In this document: positions 1-10,135 of the stretch, in pieces
How the letters are laid out: each line of letters starts with the position of its first letter
How positions within the stretch are numbered: the stretch's first letter is position 1
Source: Megalobrama amblycephala
Taxonomy: Eukaryota; Chordata; Actinopteri; Cypriniformes; Xenocyprididae
Reading direction: 5' to 3'
Assembly (NCBI RefSeq): GCF_018812025.1
Contig: NC_063061.1
Span: 34,085,640-34,149,639, forward strand
DNA length: 64,000 nucleotides
Position numbers and translations under genes: made by a program
The notes under the pieces: model-generated
What the model was told of the DNA's origin: nothing
Databases searched by the model: none
Seen by the model: only the letters and a program-made list of their open reading frames with translations

Positions 1-240
1 AAGTTTCTCAGGGGAACGCAAAACATTTGTGAGCAAATGCAAAGTTTCTTGGGGGAACACAAAACGTTTTGCAAACGATTTCAAATGCAAAGGTTTCTCG
101 GGGGGAAAGCAAAACATTTTCCGAGCGAATGCTAAGTTTCTCGGGACAATGCAACGGTTTTGTGAGGGAACGCAAAATGTTTTTGGAGCGAATGCGAAAT
201 TTCTCTGGGGAACGCAAAGGTTTCTCAGGGGAACGTAAAA
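1..240. repeat. Degenerate minisatellite
   Basis: Variants of a unit of roughly 40-48 bases recur without a break. Each pairs an AAGTTTCTCNGGGG-type segment with a GAACGCAAAACATTTTG-type segment and a GAGCGAATGC-type segment. The array starts at or before the window edge. The short reading frames here on both strands only reflect a repeat with few stop codons. Confidence 0.8.
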
Positions 241-1525
241 GCATTGCCTTATTATTTTTCCCTTTAGGAGGCTCCATAGATACTAATATATAGCATGAAA
301 TATGAAAAAGGTAATGTGCCACCAATATTATAATGGCACATTTTCTAAAAAAAAAAAAAAAAAAAAATTCTGTTATCTGTCCATGTATAACTTACATATA
401 ACTTACCCAGTTACCAGGGTATTCTGGGTTGTTGCTAATTGGTTCCCTCATTTTATCCAACTCTTAGTCATAAGGATAAGTTTAGAAAATAATAGAAATA
501 AGCCAGATGATTTGTGGAATCATTTATGTCTGGAGCGCAAACGGTGCAGGGCTGTATGCCAAAGTTTAATATTTAGTTTTAGAGGTTTGTCCAAATCACT
601 AACCCTCAGTATGAGAAATACTAAAGTGATGCTCGACTTCACTAATGAGATCTGTTGATGAGTGATTTATGTATGTTCATAAGTTTTTGTGTATTTTGTG
701 TATTGTGTCTTTTGAGTATTGTTGGTGTGTTTGAAGGCACAAATGAGGTTTGATCATGCTGCAGAGGCCTGTAAGAAAACCTCTCAATCTTTAGACACCC
801 AGATCTCACTTACTTTTTAAGGCAGAACCGCACGAATACAGTTGAGCTAAAACCATCTTGATGCTAAACCAGGGAAGACCCCCTTAAAAGGTCATTGAGG
901 GTGTAGTCTTTATGCATTTTTGTTGCCCAGTAGAAATAAATGGCCCCTGCTCACTCGCAAAGTATTTTCAAATGCGGTGGAGACTGCCAATGGAGAAATA
1001 TTGAGTAATCGTCCAGAGACGTCAGTGAGGATGGGCGGCATGTAGGAGAGAGAGAAAGAGGTTCAAACATGGCAATATGCTGGAAAGTGTTTTCATGAAT
1101 ATTGGTGTTGGCCACTGGTTCTGACTCTCAATGATGGGCTGCTTCTTTGCTGAGCTGTCAATCTTCGCTCCACCCGCATCCGCTATAATAAATACAGTGT
1201 GAGGTTTTTCTGTGTGATGGTCCAGTCACTCTGCTGAAAAATGACTCTGATTTGCCTTGAAATAACATTTGCTTTAATATTGCTTTTAAAAAGACACTTG
1301 TTTCAAGCATGACAGAGCTGGATCATACATAATTGCGATTTTTAAAATATAATTCTATTAAATATTTTAATTTTACAGTCTTTGTTTTTAATTGTTATTC
1401 ATTATTGTATTGATTAATTGACCCATTTTGACAGTTATTTCTTTTTAATGCAGTACTGTGGTAGTCCCATAATACTTTTATGGAAATGCTATACTACTTT
1501 GGTTATTCATATTCCAAGGTACTTT
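241..1525. other. Non-coding stretch, no gene seen
   Basis: I see no exon, transposon end or RNA gene here. There is a poly-A run at about 347-367. The part from about 900 to 1210 is compositionally mixed, not repetitive and not obviously transposon-derived, so it could be unique or conserved intergenic sequence, but nothing in it identifies a function. Confidence 0.5.
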
Positions 1526-1549
1526 TTAAAGGGAACCCCATGGTGTTAA

Positions 1550-2072
1550 AGGATTAGTTCACTTTTAAATAAAATTTTCCTGATAATTTACTCACCCCCA
1601 TGTCATCCAAGATGTTCATGTCTTTCTTTCTTCATTTGAAAAGACATTAAGTTTTTTGATGAAAACAACTTACGGAACGAACGCGTTTTTTTCCGTAAGT
1701 AGAATAGGGAAGGGCATAGGACATATACGGCGTAAGCTTTTTGAAGAATGCGTAAAGCGGAAGCACGTGCAAGACGATAATTTGTGTTTATAAAGCATAT
1801 ACATTTGTATTTTTTTTTTTTAAATGACCGATCGTTTCACTAGATAAGACCCTTATTCCTCGTCTGGTATTGTTTAAAGCCCTTTGAAGCTGCACTGAAA
1901 CTGTAATTTTGACCTTCAACCGTCCGGAGGCTATTGAAGTCCACTATAAGGAGAATAATCCTGGAATGTTTTCATCTAAAACCTTAATTTTTTTTCAACT
2001 GTCGAAAGAAAGACATGAACATCTTGGATGATATGGGGGTGAGTAAATTATCAGGAAAAGTGGACTAATCCT
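1550..2072. mobile_element. Nested TTAA fold-back MITE
   Basis: TTAA flanks both sides (1546-1549 and 2073-2076). The ends are inverted repeats of about 85 bases, starting AGGATTAGTTC and ending GACTAATCCT, and include the ACTCACCCCCAT / ATGGGGGTGAGT pair typical of a very common cyprinid fold-back family. The right arm of the host element shows the uninterrupted site (GGTGTTAGGACTT as reverse complement), so the insertion point is directly visible. It has no coding capacity. Confidence 0.85.
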
Positions 2073-2313
2073 TTAAGACTTGCATGGCTTAATATAACGT
2101 AAATGATGTCTCTTACTGAAATATGTAGTAGAAAACCCATGAAAGATTTACGTTATTTAAAAAAATCCATGACATATTTGGACAATGGGCGGCGCCATTT
2201 GTTTGCGTTCAATGTCGTCAAATGGTTGCACTCACTACTGACACTGTCCTATTGCTATTTTTTTATAATGCAACACAACACAACTTATAACACAACTTGG
2301 AATATAATATACA

Positions 2314-2445
2314 ATGCCACATTGTGCAGCTTTTGGTTGTAATTTTCAGTCGATGAGCAACAAGAGAAGCGATGTAAGTCTTTACTGCTTTACTAGCGAT
2401 AAAAGGAGAAAAGAAAAGGAAGTTGTACAGAATGTGGATGAATAA
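2314..2445 (+). pseudogene. THAP zinc-finger N-terminus, left arm copy
   Basis: The frame starts with ATG at 2314 and encodes 43 residues beginning MPHCAAFGCNFQ, then a stop at 2443. The Met-Pro-x-Cys-x4-Cys start, an aromatic/Phe position and the basic DKRRKEKE tail fit the first half of a THAP DNA-binding domain, as found at the N-terminus of Kolobok and P-type transposases. The second half, with the Cys-x2-His pair, is absent. It lies inside a fold-back transposon and has an inverted partner at 3416-3520, so it is a transposase remnant and not a host gene. Confidence 0.6.
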
Positions 2446-2571
2446 AACTTCCTAACTGCGTCTTTGTTCTCTTCACTTTAGCCCTGATGACTGAGGCTTT
2501 TTATCTATGTTTTGGTGCAACAGTAATCTAGTAATGCATACAGGTATTAATATCCGCGGGGTTCCTTTTAA

Positions 2572-3008
2572 AGGAACACTCCACTTTTTTTTTAAAAAAA
2601 TAGGCTCATTTTCCAACTCCCCTAGAGTTAAACAGTTGAGTTTTACCATTTTCGAATCCATTGCGCCTGCTGCACCCATGGTACGGCAGCAAAGTTCTGC
2701 CGGAATGAGAGTATAGTTCCTAGCCATATCAGCCTAGAAAATTGCAACTTTTCATTTTCCATCGGTCTTAGTACATGATGTAACTACAGAAGAGTCTTTT
2801 AAATAGGAAAAATATTGAAACTCTTTGGTCACTTTTGAGTGAGATGCTAACGGTCTAATCAGATTCAATGAACTATGCTAAGCTATGCTAAAAGTGGTAC
2901 CGCCAGACCCGGAGATCGGCTGAATGGATTCAAAAACGGTAAAACTCAACTGTTTAACTCTAGGGGAGTTGGAAAATGAGCCTATTTTCAAAAAAAGTGG
3001 AGTGTTCC
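2572..3008. mobile_element. Nested fold-back MITE with degraded right end
   Basis: The left end AGGAACACTCCAC follows a TTAA at 2568-2571. The right end is GTGGAGTGTTCC near 3008. About 95 bases at each end are inverted copies, including the CTAGAGTTAAACAGTTGAG segment and its complement. The right TTAA has been lost. The short minus-strand frame across its left half has no recognisable domain. Confidence 0.75.
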
Positions 3009-3415
3009 ATCAGCCTTTTCAATTTGAGCCAGAGCACAAAATTAGTGAGGATGAAAACATTGAAGACGTGCAATGTCTCTGTGGCTATTCGAACTATGTT
3101 GTATAATTGAAGTGTTAAAGTCATCTGATCACCTGAATGCATTACACACAGTTAAACATGCTGAGAAGATGCTACTATTTTATGCGATCACAGATATCCC
3201 ATGCATGATGGCGCATGTGAGCTTTGAGACAGTCTGTCTCAGTCGAGATGTGTTATAGGCTTTCCTTCATCAGTCTCCACAACAGGCGTGGCATTTGGTT
3301 AAAGCATACACTTATATCCACCGGCAACTGTAAGCTCTTTCAGCTGTGGTCTTCTAAAAGCCTCAAAGGCACCAGGGCTTGTGAAGAGAACAAAAATGCA
3401 GATCTTTAGGAAGTT

Positions 3416-3520
3416 TTATTCTTTTCTCCTCTTATTGCTAGTAAAGCAGTAAAGACTTACATCACTTCTCTTGTGGCTCAACGACTGAAAATTACAACCA
3501 AAAGCTGCACAATGTGGCAT
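3416..3520 (-). pseudogene. THAP zinc-finger N-terminus, right arm copy
   Basis: Read on the minus strand from ATG at 3520, this encodes 34 residues that match the left-arm copy at 2314-2445 except for a few substitutions: Leu for Met, His for Asn and Asn for Asp. It then stops after RRKE. Both zinc-ligand cysteines (Cys-x4-Cys) are kept. Having the same exon start in both arms shows that the fold-back structure arose by inverted duplication of the transposon's 5' end. Confidence 0.6.
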
Positions 3521-3769
3521 CGTATATAATATTACGAATTGTGTTGCTTTAAAAATAGCAATAGGACAGTGTCAGAAGCTCAGAGAGTGCAACCATTTGA
3601 CGTCATCGACATAGAACGCAAACAAAATGGCGCCGCCCATTGTCCAAATTTGTCATGGTTTTTTAAATAATGTAAATCTTTCATGGGTTTTCTACTACAT
3701 ATTTCAGTAAGAGACATCATTTACGTTATATTAAGCCATATAAGTCCTAACACCAGGGGTTCCCTTTAA

Positions 3770-4453
3770 GTTTAAAAAAGTATTGGTTCACTTACAAAGA
3801 AGTAGGTTTCTTGGACATATACTATGGTACAAATACTGTGGTAAAGTCATTTTAGTAGCATATTATATATCTTTATTCATTTACCATTGTATTTTAATAG
3901 CTTTTTGTACAGTAAGATATTTCCTATTGTTCCATAGTATATTTTTGTTTAAGGCTTATTTATATTCTATTGAGTTGTTCGTTGATTTCGTGTTCATTTC
4001 ATCAGTTGATTGACTGGCACAATGTTCTCTTTGCCATTAAATTAAGTGTTCGTATTGACTAGTAAAAAAGTGAAAATGTCATTTAAAAATGTACATGTGT
4101 GTTTGTACTGTGCATGCTTTTCTTTGTGCATCCTTCACTCAGATTTATTTACAGTGGTGTTGCCGAGAGACGATCCAAACACGGCCCCCTCTCTACAGAA
4201 TCCCCCATCAGCGCTGCCTATAAATGCTGCTGACCCATTTAACTCCACACACACACACATCTGGACTGAGGGAGCTCAATGCCTTTGGGATGTCCAGGTG
4301 CAGTTGGGAGTTTGAAGTGAATGAGAGAGAGAGATTGTCTGCATGAGAGAGAGTTCATGTTCAATGGTCAATCCATTACTACTACACTCCTAAAAAACAA
4401 ATTTTTACATTGTCTAAATAAAAGTGAGTGGTGCTTATATATCTATCTATATA
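3770..4453. other. Non-coding spacer, no gene seen
   Basis: This is AT-rich sequence without a convincing exon. A short (CA) run lies near 4248-4258, GA-rich sequence near 4321-4352, and a short (TATC) run at about 4438-4452 next to the Tc1-like element. No RNA gene or regulatory signature was recognised. Confidence 0.5.
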
Positions 4454-5632
4454 CACACTCACCGGCCACTTTATTAGGAACTTTTTGGTAATACCAGGTT
4501 AGACCTTCTTTTGCCTTCAGAACTGCCTTAATTCTTCATGGCATAGATTCAACAAGGTGCTGGAAATATTCCTCAGAGATTTTGGTCCATATTGTCATGA
4601 TAGCATCATGCAGTTGCTGCAGATTTGTCGGCTGCACATCCATGATGCCAATCTCCCATTCCACCACATCCCAAAGCTGCTCTGTTGGATTGAGATCTGG
4701 TGACTGTGGAGGCCATTTGAGTTTAGTGAACTCAACTGTCATGTTCAAGAAACCAGTTTGAGATGATTTGAGCTTTGTGACATGGTGTGTTATCCTACTG
4801 GAAGTAGCCAACAGAAGAAGTCAGCAACAATACTCAGGCTGGCTGTGGCTTTCAAACAATGCTCACTTGGTACTAAGGGGCCCAAAGTGTGCCTAGAAAA
4901 TATCCCCACACACCATTACACTATAGCCGCATCCTGAACCATTGATACATGGCTCCATGCTTTCATGTTGTTTACATCCAATTCTGACTCTACCATCTGA
5001 ATGCCACAGCAGAAATTGAGACTCAGCAGATTAGGCAAAGTTTTTCATGCCTTCTATTGTCCAATTTTGTTGAGTCCATGTGAATTGTAGCCTCAGTTTC
5101 CTGTTCTCAGCTGACAGGAGTGGCACCGGTGTGTTTTTCTGCTGCTGTAGTCCATCTGCTTCAAGGTTCAACATGTTGCGTGTTCTTCGAGATGCTCTTC
5201 TGCAGACCTCTGTTGTAACGAGTGGTTATTTGAGTTACTGTTGTCTTTCTATCGGCTTGAACCAGTCTGGCCATTTCCCTCTGATTTCTGGCATCAACAA
5301 GGCATTTTCAGCCACAGAACTGCTCAATGGATCTTGTCTCTTTTGCGGACCATTCTCTGTAAACTCTAGAGATATCTGTGTGTGAAAATCCCAGTAGATC
5401 AGCAGTTTCTGAAATACTCAGACCAGTCCGTCTGTCACCAACAACCATGCCATGTTCAAAGTCACTTAAATCACCTGTCTTCCAAATTCTGATGGTCAGT
5501 TTGAACTTCAGCAGATTGTCTTGACCATGTCTACCTAAATGCATTCACTTGCTGCCATGTGATTGGCTGATTAGATATTTGTGTTAACAAGCAGTTGAAC
5601 AGGTGTACCTAATAAAGTGGCCGGTGAGTGCG
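4454..5632 (-). mobile_element. Tc1/mariner-type transposon, inactive
   Basis: The ends are inverted repeats reading CACTCACCGGCCACTTTATT on the left and the complement on the right, next to a TA on the left. The length of about 1.2 kb suits a Tc1-like element with short terminal repeats. The minus strand carries a transposase broken by stops and frame changes. This is a common cyprinid and zebrafish family. Confidence 0.9.
4490..5505 (-). pseudogene. Tc1-like transposase pseudogene
   Basis: The N-terminal part (minus strand, about 5505 to 5308) contains a helix-turn-helix region around GLSISETADLLGFS followed by ISRVYREW. The C-terminal part (4811 to about 4490) contains WPPQSPDLNPTEQLWD, whose glutamate is the last catalytic acidic residue of the Tc1 DDE domain, and then a QHLVESMP tail. 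Stops and frame changes separate the pieces: the first frame ends after EQFCG, and the central part can be followed only in short segments. An intact enzyme of this family has about 340 residues and would cut and paste the element at TA sites. This copy cannot make one. Confidence 0.88.
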
Positions 5633-5668
5633 AGTTAATATCATAGTAGTGGTATGCAGTTGCTAAAG

Positions 5669-6201
5669 CAGTGGTCTCAAACTCAATTCCTGGAGGGCCA
5701 CAGCTCTGCACAGTTTAGCTCCAACCAGCTCCAGTTCACACCTGTTTGGAAGTTTCTAGTAACACTGAAGACCTTGATTAGCTGGATCAGGTGTGTTTGA
5801 TTAGGGTTGGAGCAAAACTGGCTGCGTCCAAAAACCTAGGTAGCTGACTTGCTGCCTCACTGCCTTATCAAGCAATGACTTGTAAGGCAGTGTTTGTGCA
5901 CGAAGGCACCTCATGAAATGGATTTCGGACAGACTTCTGAGGCAGTGTAAAAGTTTAATGATCTACCATAATATAGTGCAAGCTTTGGTGAGAACTAAAC
6001 AAATATTTAATTACTACAGTGGAAAATGTTGGTCAAAAATGTACATTTACTCACAAACTGGCCAGCAAACGGATTGGATTCGGACATGCCTTGATGCCTT
6101 CCTACCTTGAAATGTGTCCTCCGAAGGCAGCATTTTACAGTTTTCGGATGCAGCCACTGTGCAGAGCTGTGGCCCTCCAGGAATTAAGTTTGAGACCACT
6201 G
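5669..6201. mobile_element. hAT-type non-autonomous transposon
   Basis: An 8-bp direct repeat, TGCTAAAG, flanks the element at 5661-5668 and 6202-6209, as expected for hAT transposition. The terminal inverted repeats start CAGTGGTCTCAAACTC and end GAGACCACTG, and include the GGAGGGCCACAGCTCTGCA segment and its complement. It has no transposase. A second element (5820-6155) interrupts it. Confidence 0.9.
5820..6155. mobile_element. Element nested in the hAT copy, 3-bp target duplication
   Basis: Ends GGCTGCGTCC and GGATGCAGCC form an imperfect inverted repeat, and ACT is duplicated on both sides (5817-5819 and 6156-6158). Removing the insert restores the hAT end so that it pairs with the opposite terminus. 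A 3-bp duplication with GG-starting ends fits PIF/Harbinger-type MITEs, but the superfamily is uncertain. Confidence 0.75.
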
Positions 6202-6209
6202 TGCTAAAG

Positions 6210-6956
6210 TATTCTTTGTGGTTGTGCATTTGATGAGTTTTTGAGCTGTTGGTGTGTTGCTGTGCAGTTAGTAGGATGTTCTGGATTTTCATTTTAGATC
6301 TAAAATGTTTGAACCACTGAAGGACTTTTATTTGTAGGAGTGATTGAGTGGAAGGTCAAAGAGCCAATGGCAACAAACCCCCAACATAAACAATAGCTCC
6401 TCACTGTATTTATAGGCTGTTTCAGGTGCTGTTGTAGCAGTAGTGCTGTATTTGTAGATGTATTGTGGGAGAGAACATTATTTTCACACCCTTAACTGCT
6501 TTTCAAAAGCATCTATCAGTCTTTCTCTTTTTGTTTCCTCCCCTACTCTACATCCAAGGCAAATGTTTCCCCCTCTATTTCTTCCTCTTTGGCTTGTGTG
6601 TGTGTGTGTGTGTGTGTTAGTCTGATTTTTGGATGCAGAGACAGTGCAGGAAGCAGAGCCCATGATGACATCACCAAGCCTCTGTTCCAATGCACATCTG
6701 GAAACGCTCAAGTTTCAGAAAGAGAGAGAACAGCAAGAACGTGAGGGAAGAGTACAAACGATCTTGGCATATCTGCACCACCACCACGGATAGGGAAAGA
6801 AGGATGGGAGAATATGAAACGAGAGAGAAATGGACGTGGGCTGTTGGAGAGAAACAGTGTATGGGAAGGTCGGACCTCCTATTTAAGTTTTAAACCTCTC
6901 TGGAGGAAGTCAAAAGCAAAATGCTGAAGGTTTTTGAAACAGATTTAATTGTAAAA
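6210..6956. other. Non-coding spacer with a (TG)n run
   Basis: This is single-copy-looking sequence with a (TG) microsatellite at about 6596-6618 and purine-rich DNA around 6715-6860. No exon with plausible splice sites or known domain was seen. The frames at 6484-6711 and 6690-6893 lack recognisable features. Confidence 0.5.
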
Positions 6957-7140
6957 ATGAAGAGTTTGGTTCCAAAACGCAATAATCCATTTTGACTAAT
7001 TTGAGTAAAAATGTGTTTTCTTTACCAAGAAAGCAGCAAGATGAAAACCACTATTTTCTGTTTCAAACTTTCACATAGTATCTTTTGGTTATAAAAACAT
7101 TAAAAATTCAATTTTTATTTTTTTCCCAAAATGCAATTAA

Positions 7141-8085
7141 AGGTGCCGTAGAACTTCTTTTTAAAAGATATAATATAAGTCTAAGGTGTCCCCTGAATGT
7201 GTCTGTGAAGTTTCAGCTCAAAATACCCCATAGATTTTTTTTTATTAATTTTTTTAACTGCCTATTTTGGGGCATCATTAAATATGAGCCGATTTAGGCT
7301 GCGGCCCCTTTAAATTCTCGTGCTCTCTGCCCACGGAGCTCGCGCTTGCCTTAAACAGCATAAACAAAGTTCACACAGCTAATATAACCCTCAAAATGGA
7401 TCTTTACAAAGTGTTCGTCATGCAGCATGTCCAATCGCGTAAGTATAGTATTTATTTGGATGTTTACATTTGATTCTGAATGAGTTTGATAGTGCTCCGT
7501 GGCTAAAGCTAACATTACACACTGTTGGAGAGATTTATAAAGAATGAAGTTGTGTTTATGAATTATACAGACTGCAAGTGTTTAAAAAATGAAAATAACG
7601 ACAGTCTTGTCTCCGTGAATACAGTAAGAAATGATGGTAACTTTAACCACATTTAACAGTACATTAGCAACATGCTAACGAAACATTTAGAAAGACAATT
7701 TACAAATATCACTAAAAATATCATGTTGTCATGAATCATGTCAGTTATTATCGCTCCATCTGCCATTTTTCGCTATTGTTCTTGCTTGCTTACCTAGTAA
7801 TGATTATTTAGCTGTGCACATCCAGACGTCCTGCCCTTGTCTAATGCCTCGAACATGGGCTGGCATATGCAAATATTGGAGGCGTGCATATTAATGATCC
7901 TGACTGTTACGTCACAGTTGGTGTTATTTTGAGATTCGCCTGTTCATCAGAGGTCTTTTAAACAAATGAGATTTATATAAGAAGGAGGAAACAATGGTGT
8001 TTGAGACCTACTGTATGTCATTTCCATGTACTGAACTCTTGTTATTTATGCCACGGTAAATTCAATTTTTAATTCTAGGGCACCT
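7141..8085. mobile_element. TTAA-flanked non-autonomous element, copy 1
   Basis: TTAA flanks at 7137-7140 and 8086-8089. The ends read AGGTGCCGTAGAA and TTCTAGGGCACCT, an inverted repeat. The interior is closely similar to the element at 37896-38861 over its full length. It carries a short ATG-initiated segment (7396-7438) followed by a consensus-like GTAAGT donor, also kept in the second copy. It has no transposase. Confidence 0.88.
7396..7438 (+). other. Possible mini-exon inside the TTAA element, copy 1
   Basis: An ATG opens a frame starting MDLYKVFVMQ and runs for 43 bases to a GTAAGT splice-donor-like sequence at 7439. The corresponding stretch in the other copy (38152-38200) keeps the ATG, the MDLYK start and the GTAAGT but has an altered middle. 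It could be the relic first exon of the ancestral transposase. No domain is recognised, and no matching downstream exon is visible. Confidence 0.3.
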
Positions 8086-8928
8086 TTAATCCATGACACG
8101 TTTTTTTTTTTTTTTTTTTTTTTAAATGCAATTAATCTATCAATAAAAGTTATTTTTAATATTGAAAATACACAACAAAGTAAGTTGTTCAGCCTCTGAA
8201 CTTTGTCAATACTAATCTTATATACAGGCATTTGACTAAAAATACATTCAGTCGTCGCTCCCAAAATGAATTCAACGAGTCATCTTGTTAATGTTATAAA
8301 TGAATTATGTCTCCGTTTGTCAAAGCACGGTTAAAATAAACACATTTACCGAGTACATTGGTATTAAAAACGGCTTTTAAAAACTGTCCATGATTCAGTT
8401 TTGGGGACCGTGACAGAAGTTTGATGCTGTCGTGGAACAAGCAACAGCCGGCATTTTTCCTCCTCCCGACTCGAGTGCCTCATCTTCTCACTTAAATGAT
8501 TACATTTCGATGGCTTACGTTTCTTCCCCATGCACCGCAAAAACCACCACAGGCGCATCAATGCTGAACTGTCCGAATATGTACAGTCACTGACTCTGCG
8601 GACCGTGACAGCTATTTTTGTAAATTAAATTAAGTTTTGGATATTTCCTAAACAACATATGAATTACTTTCGGGTGGTTCGGGGAATTTTTTCAAGGCTT
8701 ATTGTCTAATGTAACCTAACGCTGGGCTAACTATGATTATGGCTAGCAATGTGGATTATTTTAAGAGACCATTCAAAGGATGGCACACACATCTATCGCT
8801 GTATGTTTGTTTAACATTTAAGCTAGTTAGTGCGCTGAAGGTTGGCGACTTTTCACCTATAAAACAGAAACTTGCTGATTTGTACTGATAAAGCCAACAC
8901 ACCATTACATATGCATTGATTATTTTAC

Positions 8929-9127
8929 CTGATATGAAGTGTGCACTGCAAACACGAGCATTATTTATGATCGTCTCCGTCAAGTCTGTACGACGTATTG
9001 CATTCAACCACAATTGTCTTCTTGATTTCTGTGAAGGAATGTCTGCCGGGATCCGGTAAAACTTTAGTTTTGAACCAAAAGTGTTGTTCCTTCTATTCTG
9101 GCTGTCAAAAACACATGAAGACGACAT
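8929..9127 (-). pseudogene. THAP-domain first exon of a transposase relic
   Basis: On the minus strand an ATG at 9127 opens 66 codons ending in a GTAAAA donor-like site. The peptide has a cysteine at residue 5, then KLKFYRIP (20-27), RRQLWLNAIRR (36-46) and VCSAHF (59-64), which follow the THAP order: first zinc ligands, the Phe/Pro segment, the conserved Trp and the Cys-x2-His pair. The second N-terminal zinc cysteine appears replaced by serine (C-x3-S), which would damage zinc binding. It sits just inside the right terminal repeat of the element at 6957-9498. It is probably non-functional; a domesticated host THAP gene is less likely because of the surrounding transposon ends. Confidence 0.65.
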
Positions 9128-9498
9128 TTTAAAGTCAAAACCTTAAACTTTTAGCGCGCCTGCAATGAGTTCTTCCTAATGTTTTGCCTCCAGCTAGAGC
9201 GGTGACGTCACAGTGACGTAGGCGATTAAGGGGTCTATTCGGACCATTATGGTTTACAGTGTGTGGAATGGTGCGCTGTGATTGGTTGAGCAGATATATC
9301 GCATTCTGCAGAGAAAGTAGAGTGGTGTTTGTCGCATTTTGGAAAGAAAGGGAGAAAACATGACTGAATAACACGACGGAAATCGCATTTTGCGCAAAAT
9401 TAATGACTTTTCAATACTGACCAGATACAATACTGATTTTGGCGGAAACTCAATAAAAAAAAAAGGCGTTTATCGCGTTTTGGAACCAAACTCTTCAT

Positions 9499-9934
9499 AT
9501 TATACAACCTTACTTGATTCTGATTGGTCGATCATAGAATTCTGCAATCAAAGATTTTTGTATTTTGTATAATGACACTAAACTGTATAATTGACGTTGT
9601 CCCAGGCAACATTTCACGTAGTCTTTCTTCTTACATAATGAAATTGAACTCAAAATAATGTTTCTTGTCCATTTATTCATTTGAATTTGGTTTTAACTGC
9701 AAGGTTTTATGTTTACTTTTGCCAAGTGGATGTTTGAGGTAACCATAGCAACAGGAATCCAGCCACATGAACACTTTCCATTAGGATTATTATTGAATGG
9801 TATGGTAAAACCTAATTCAACTAAGTTAAGTTGCTGCCTCAAATTATTAACTATAAGCAAATTGGCTGGGCTGTATATTCATTTCAACTTATATTAAATT
9901 GACTCAAGACTAATATTGTAAAGACCTTACCCTG
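9499..9934. other. Non-coding AT-rich spacer
   Basis: No gene, RNA or clear transposon end was recognised. The frame at 9709-9897 has no domain, signal peptide or splice context and looks fortuitous. Confidence 0.45.
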
Positions 9935-10135
9935 ATAGCACACGTACATCTCGGAGACGTCTATTTGATGTCTGTGTTTACGTCTGGAAGATAATTTTTT
10001 AGAGCGTTTGCTCATCTGCAATACGGACGTTTCCTGTCAGATGTCAAATAGACGTTTAGAAGATGTCTTTAAGATGTTTATGATTTAGAATTTAGCTATG
10101 TAAAACTGACATCTTAAAGATGTCTAGCAGATGCT
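9935..10135. repeat. Degenerate repeat rich in GACGTCT / AGATGTC motifs
   Basis: Short motifs such as GACGTCTATTTGATGTC recur in direct and inverted orientation (for example GATGTCAAATAGACGT near 10040-10055), giving a hairpin-prone block. Similar motifs occur in the arms of the fold-back element at 35979-37262, so this may be a decayed relative of that family. Confidence 0.5.

Larger units (their letters stand above)
1530..3765. mobile_element. TTAA-flanked fold-back transposon, Kolobok-like, with two nested insertions
   Basis: The element begins AGGGAACCCC after a TTAA (1526-1529) and ends GGGGTTCCCT before a TTAA (3766-3769). Its arms are long inverted repeats: about 2077-2500 pairs with about 3350-3750 (for example ATGTCTCTTACTGAAAT on the left and its complement near 3705-3720). 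Both arms encode the same THAP zinc-finger start (2314-2445 on +, 3416-3520 on -). TTAA targets together with a THAP domain are features of the Kolobok superfamily, so that assignment is an inference from known family traits. Two other elements have inserted: 1550-2072 in the left arm and about 2572-3008 in the centre. No complete transposase remains. Confidence 0.75.
6957..9498 (-). mobile_element. THAP-encoding DNA transposon relic (P-element-like or related)
   Basis: The two ends are inverted copies of about 27 bases: ATGAAGAGTTTGGTTCCAAA at 6957 and its complement ending at 9498. A THAP-domain exon sits just inside the right end, pointing inward on the minus strand, which is the usual layout of a P-type or other THAP transposase gene. 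The centre is interrupted by a separate TTAA element (7141-8085), and a poly-T run lies at about 8101-8122. I could not find a matching target duplication, so the superfamily is open: P-like is the inference, Kolobok the alternative. Downstream transposase exons are not recognisable. Confidence 0.6.

Noticed and set aside
8364..8561. Basic 65-codon frame on the minus strand inside the THAP element, considered as a second transposase exon
   Set aside because: No transposase or THAP C-terminal motif is visible and no clear acceptor was found before it.
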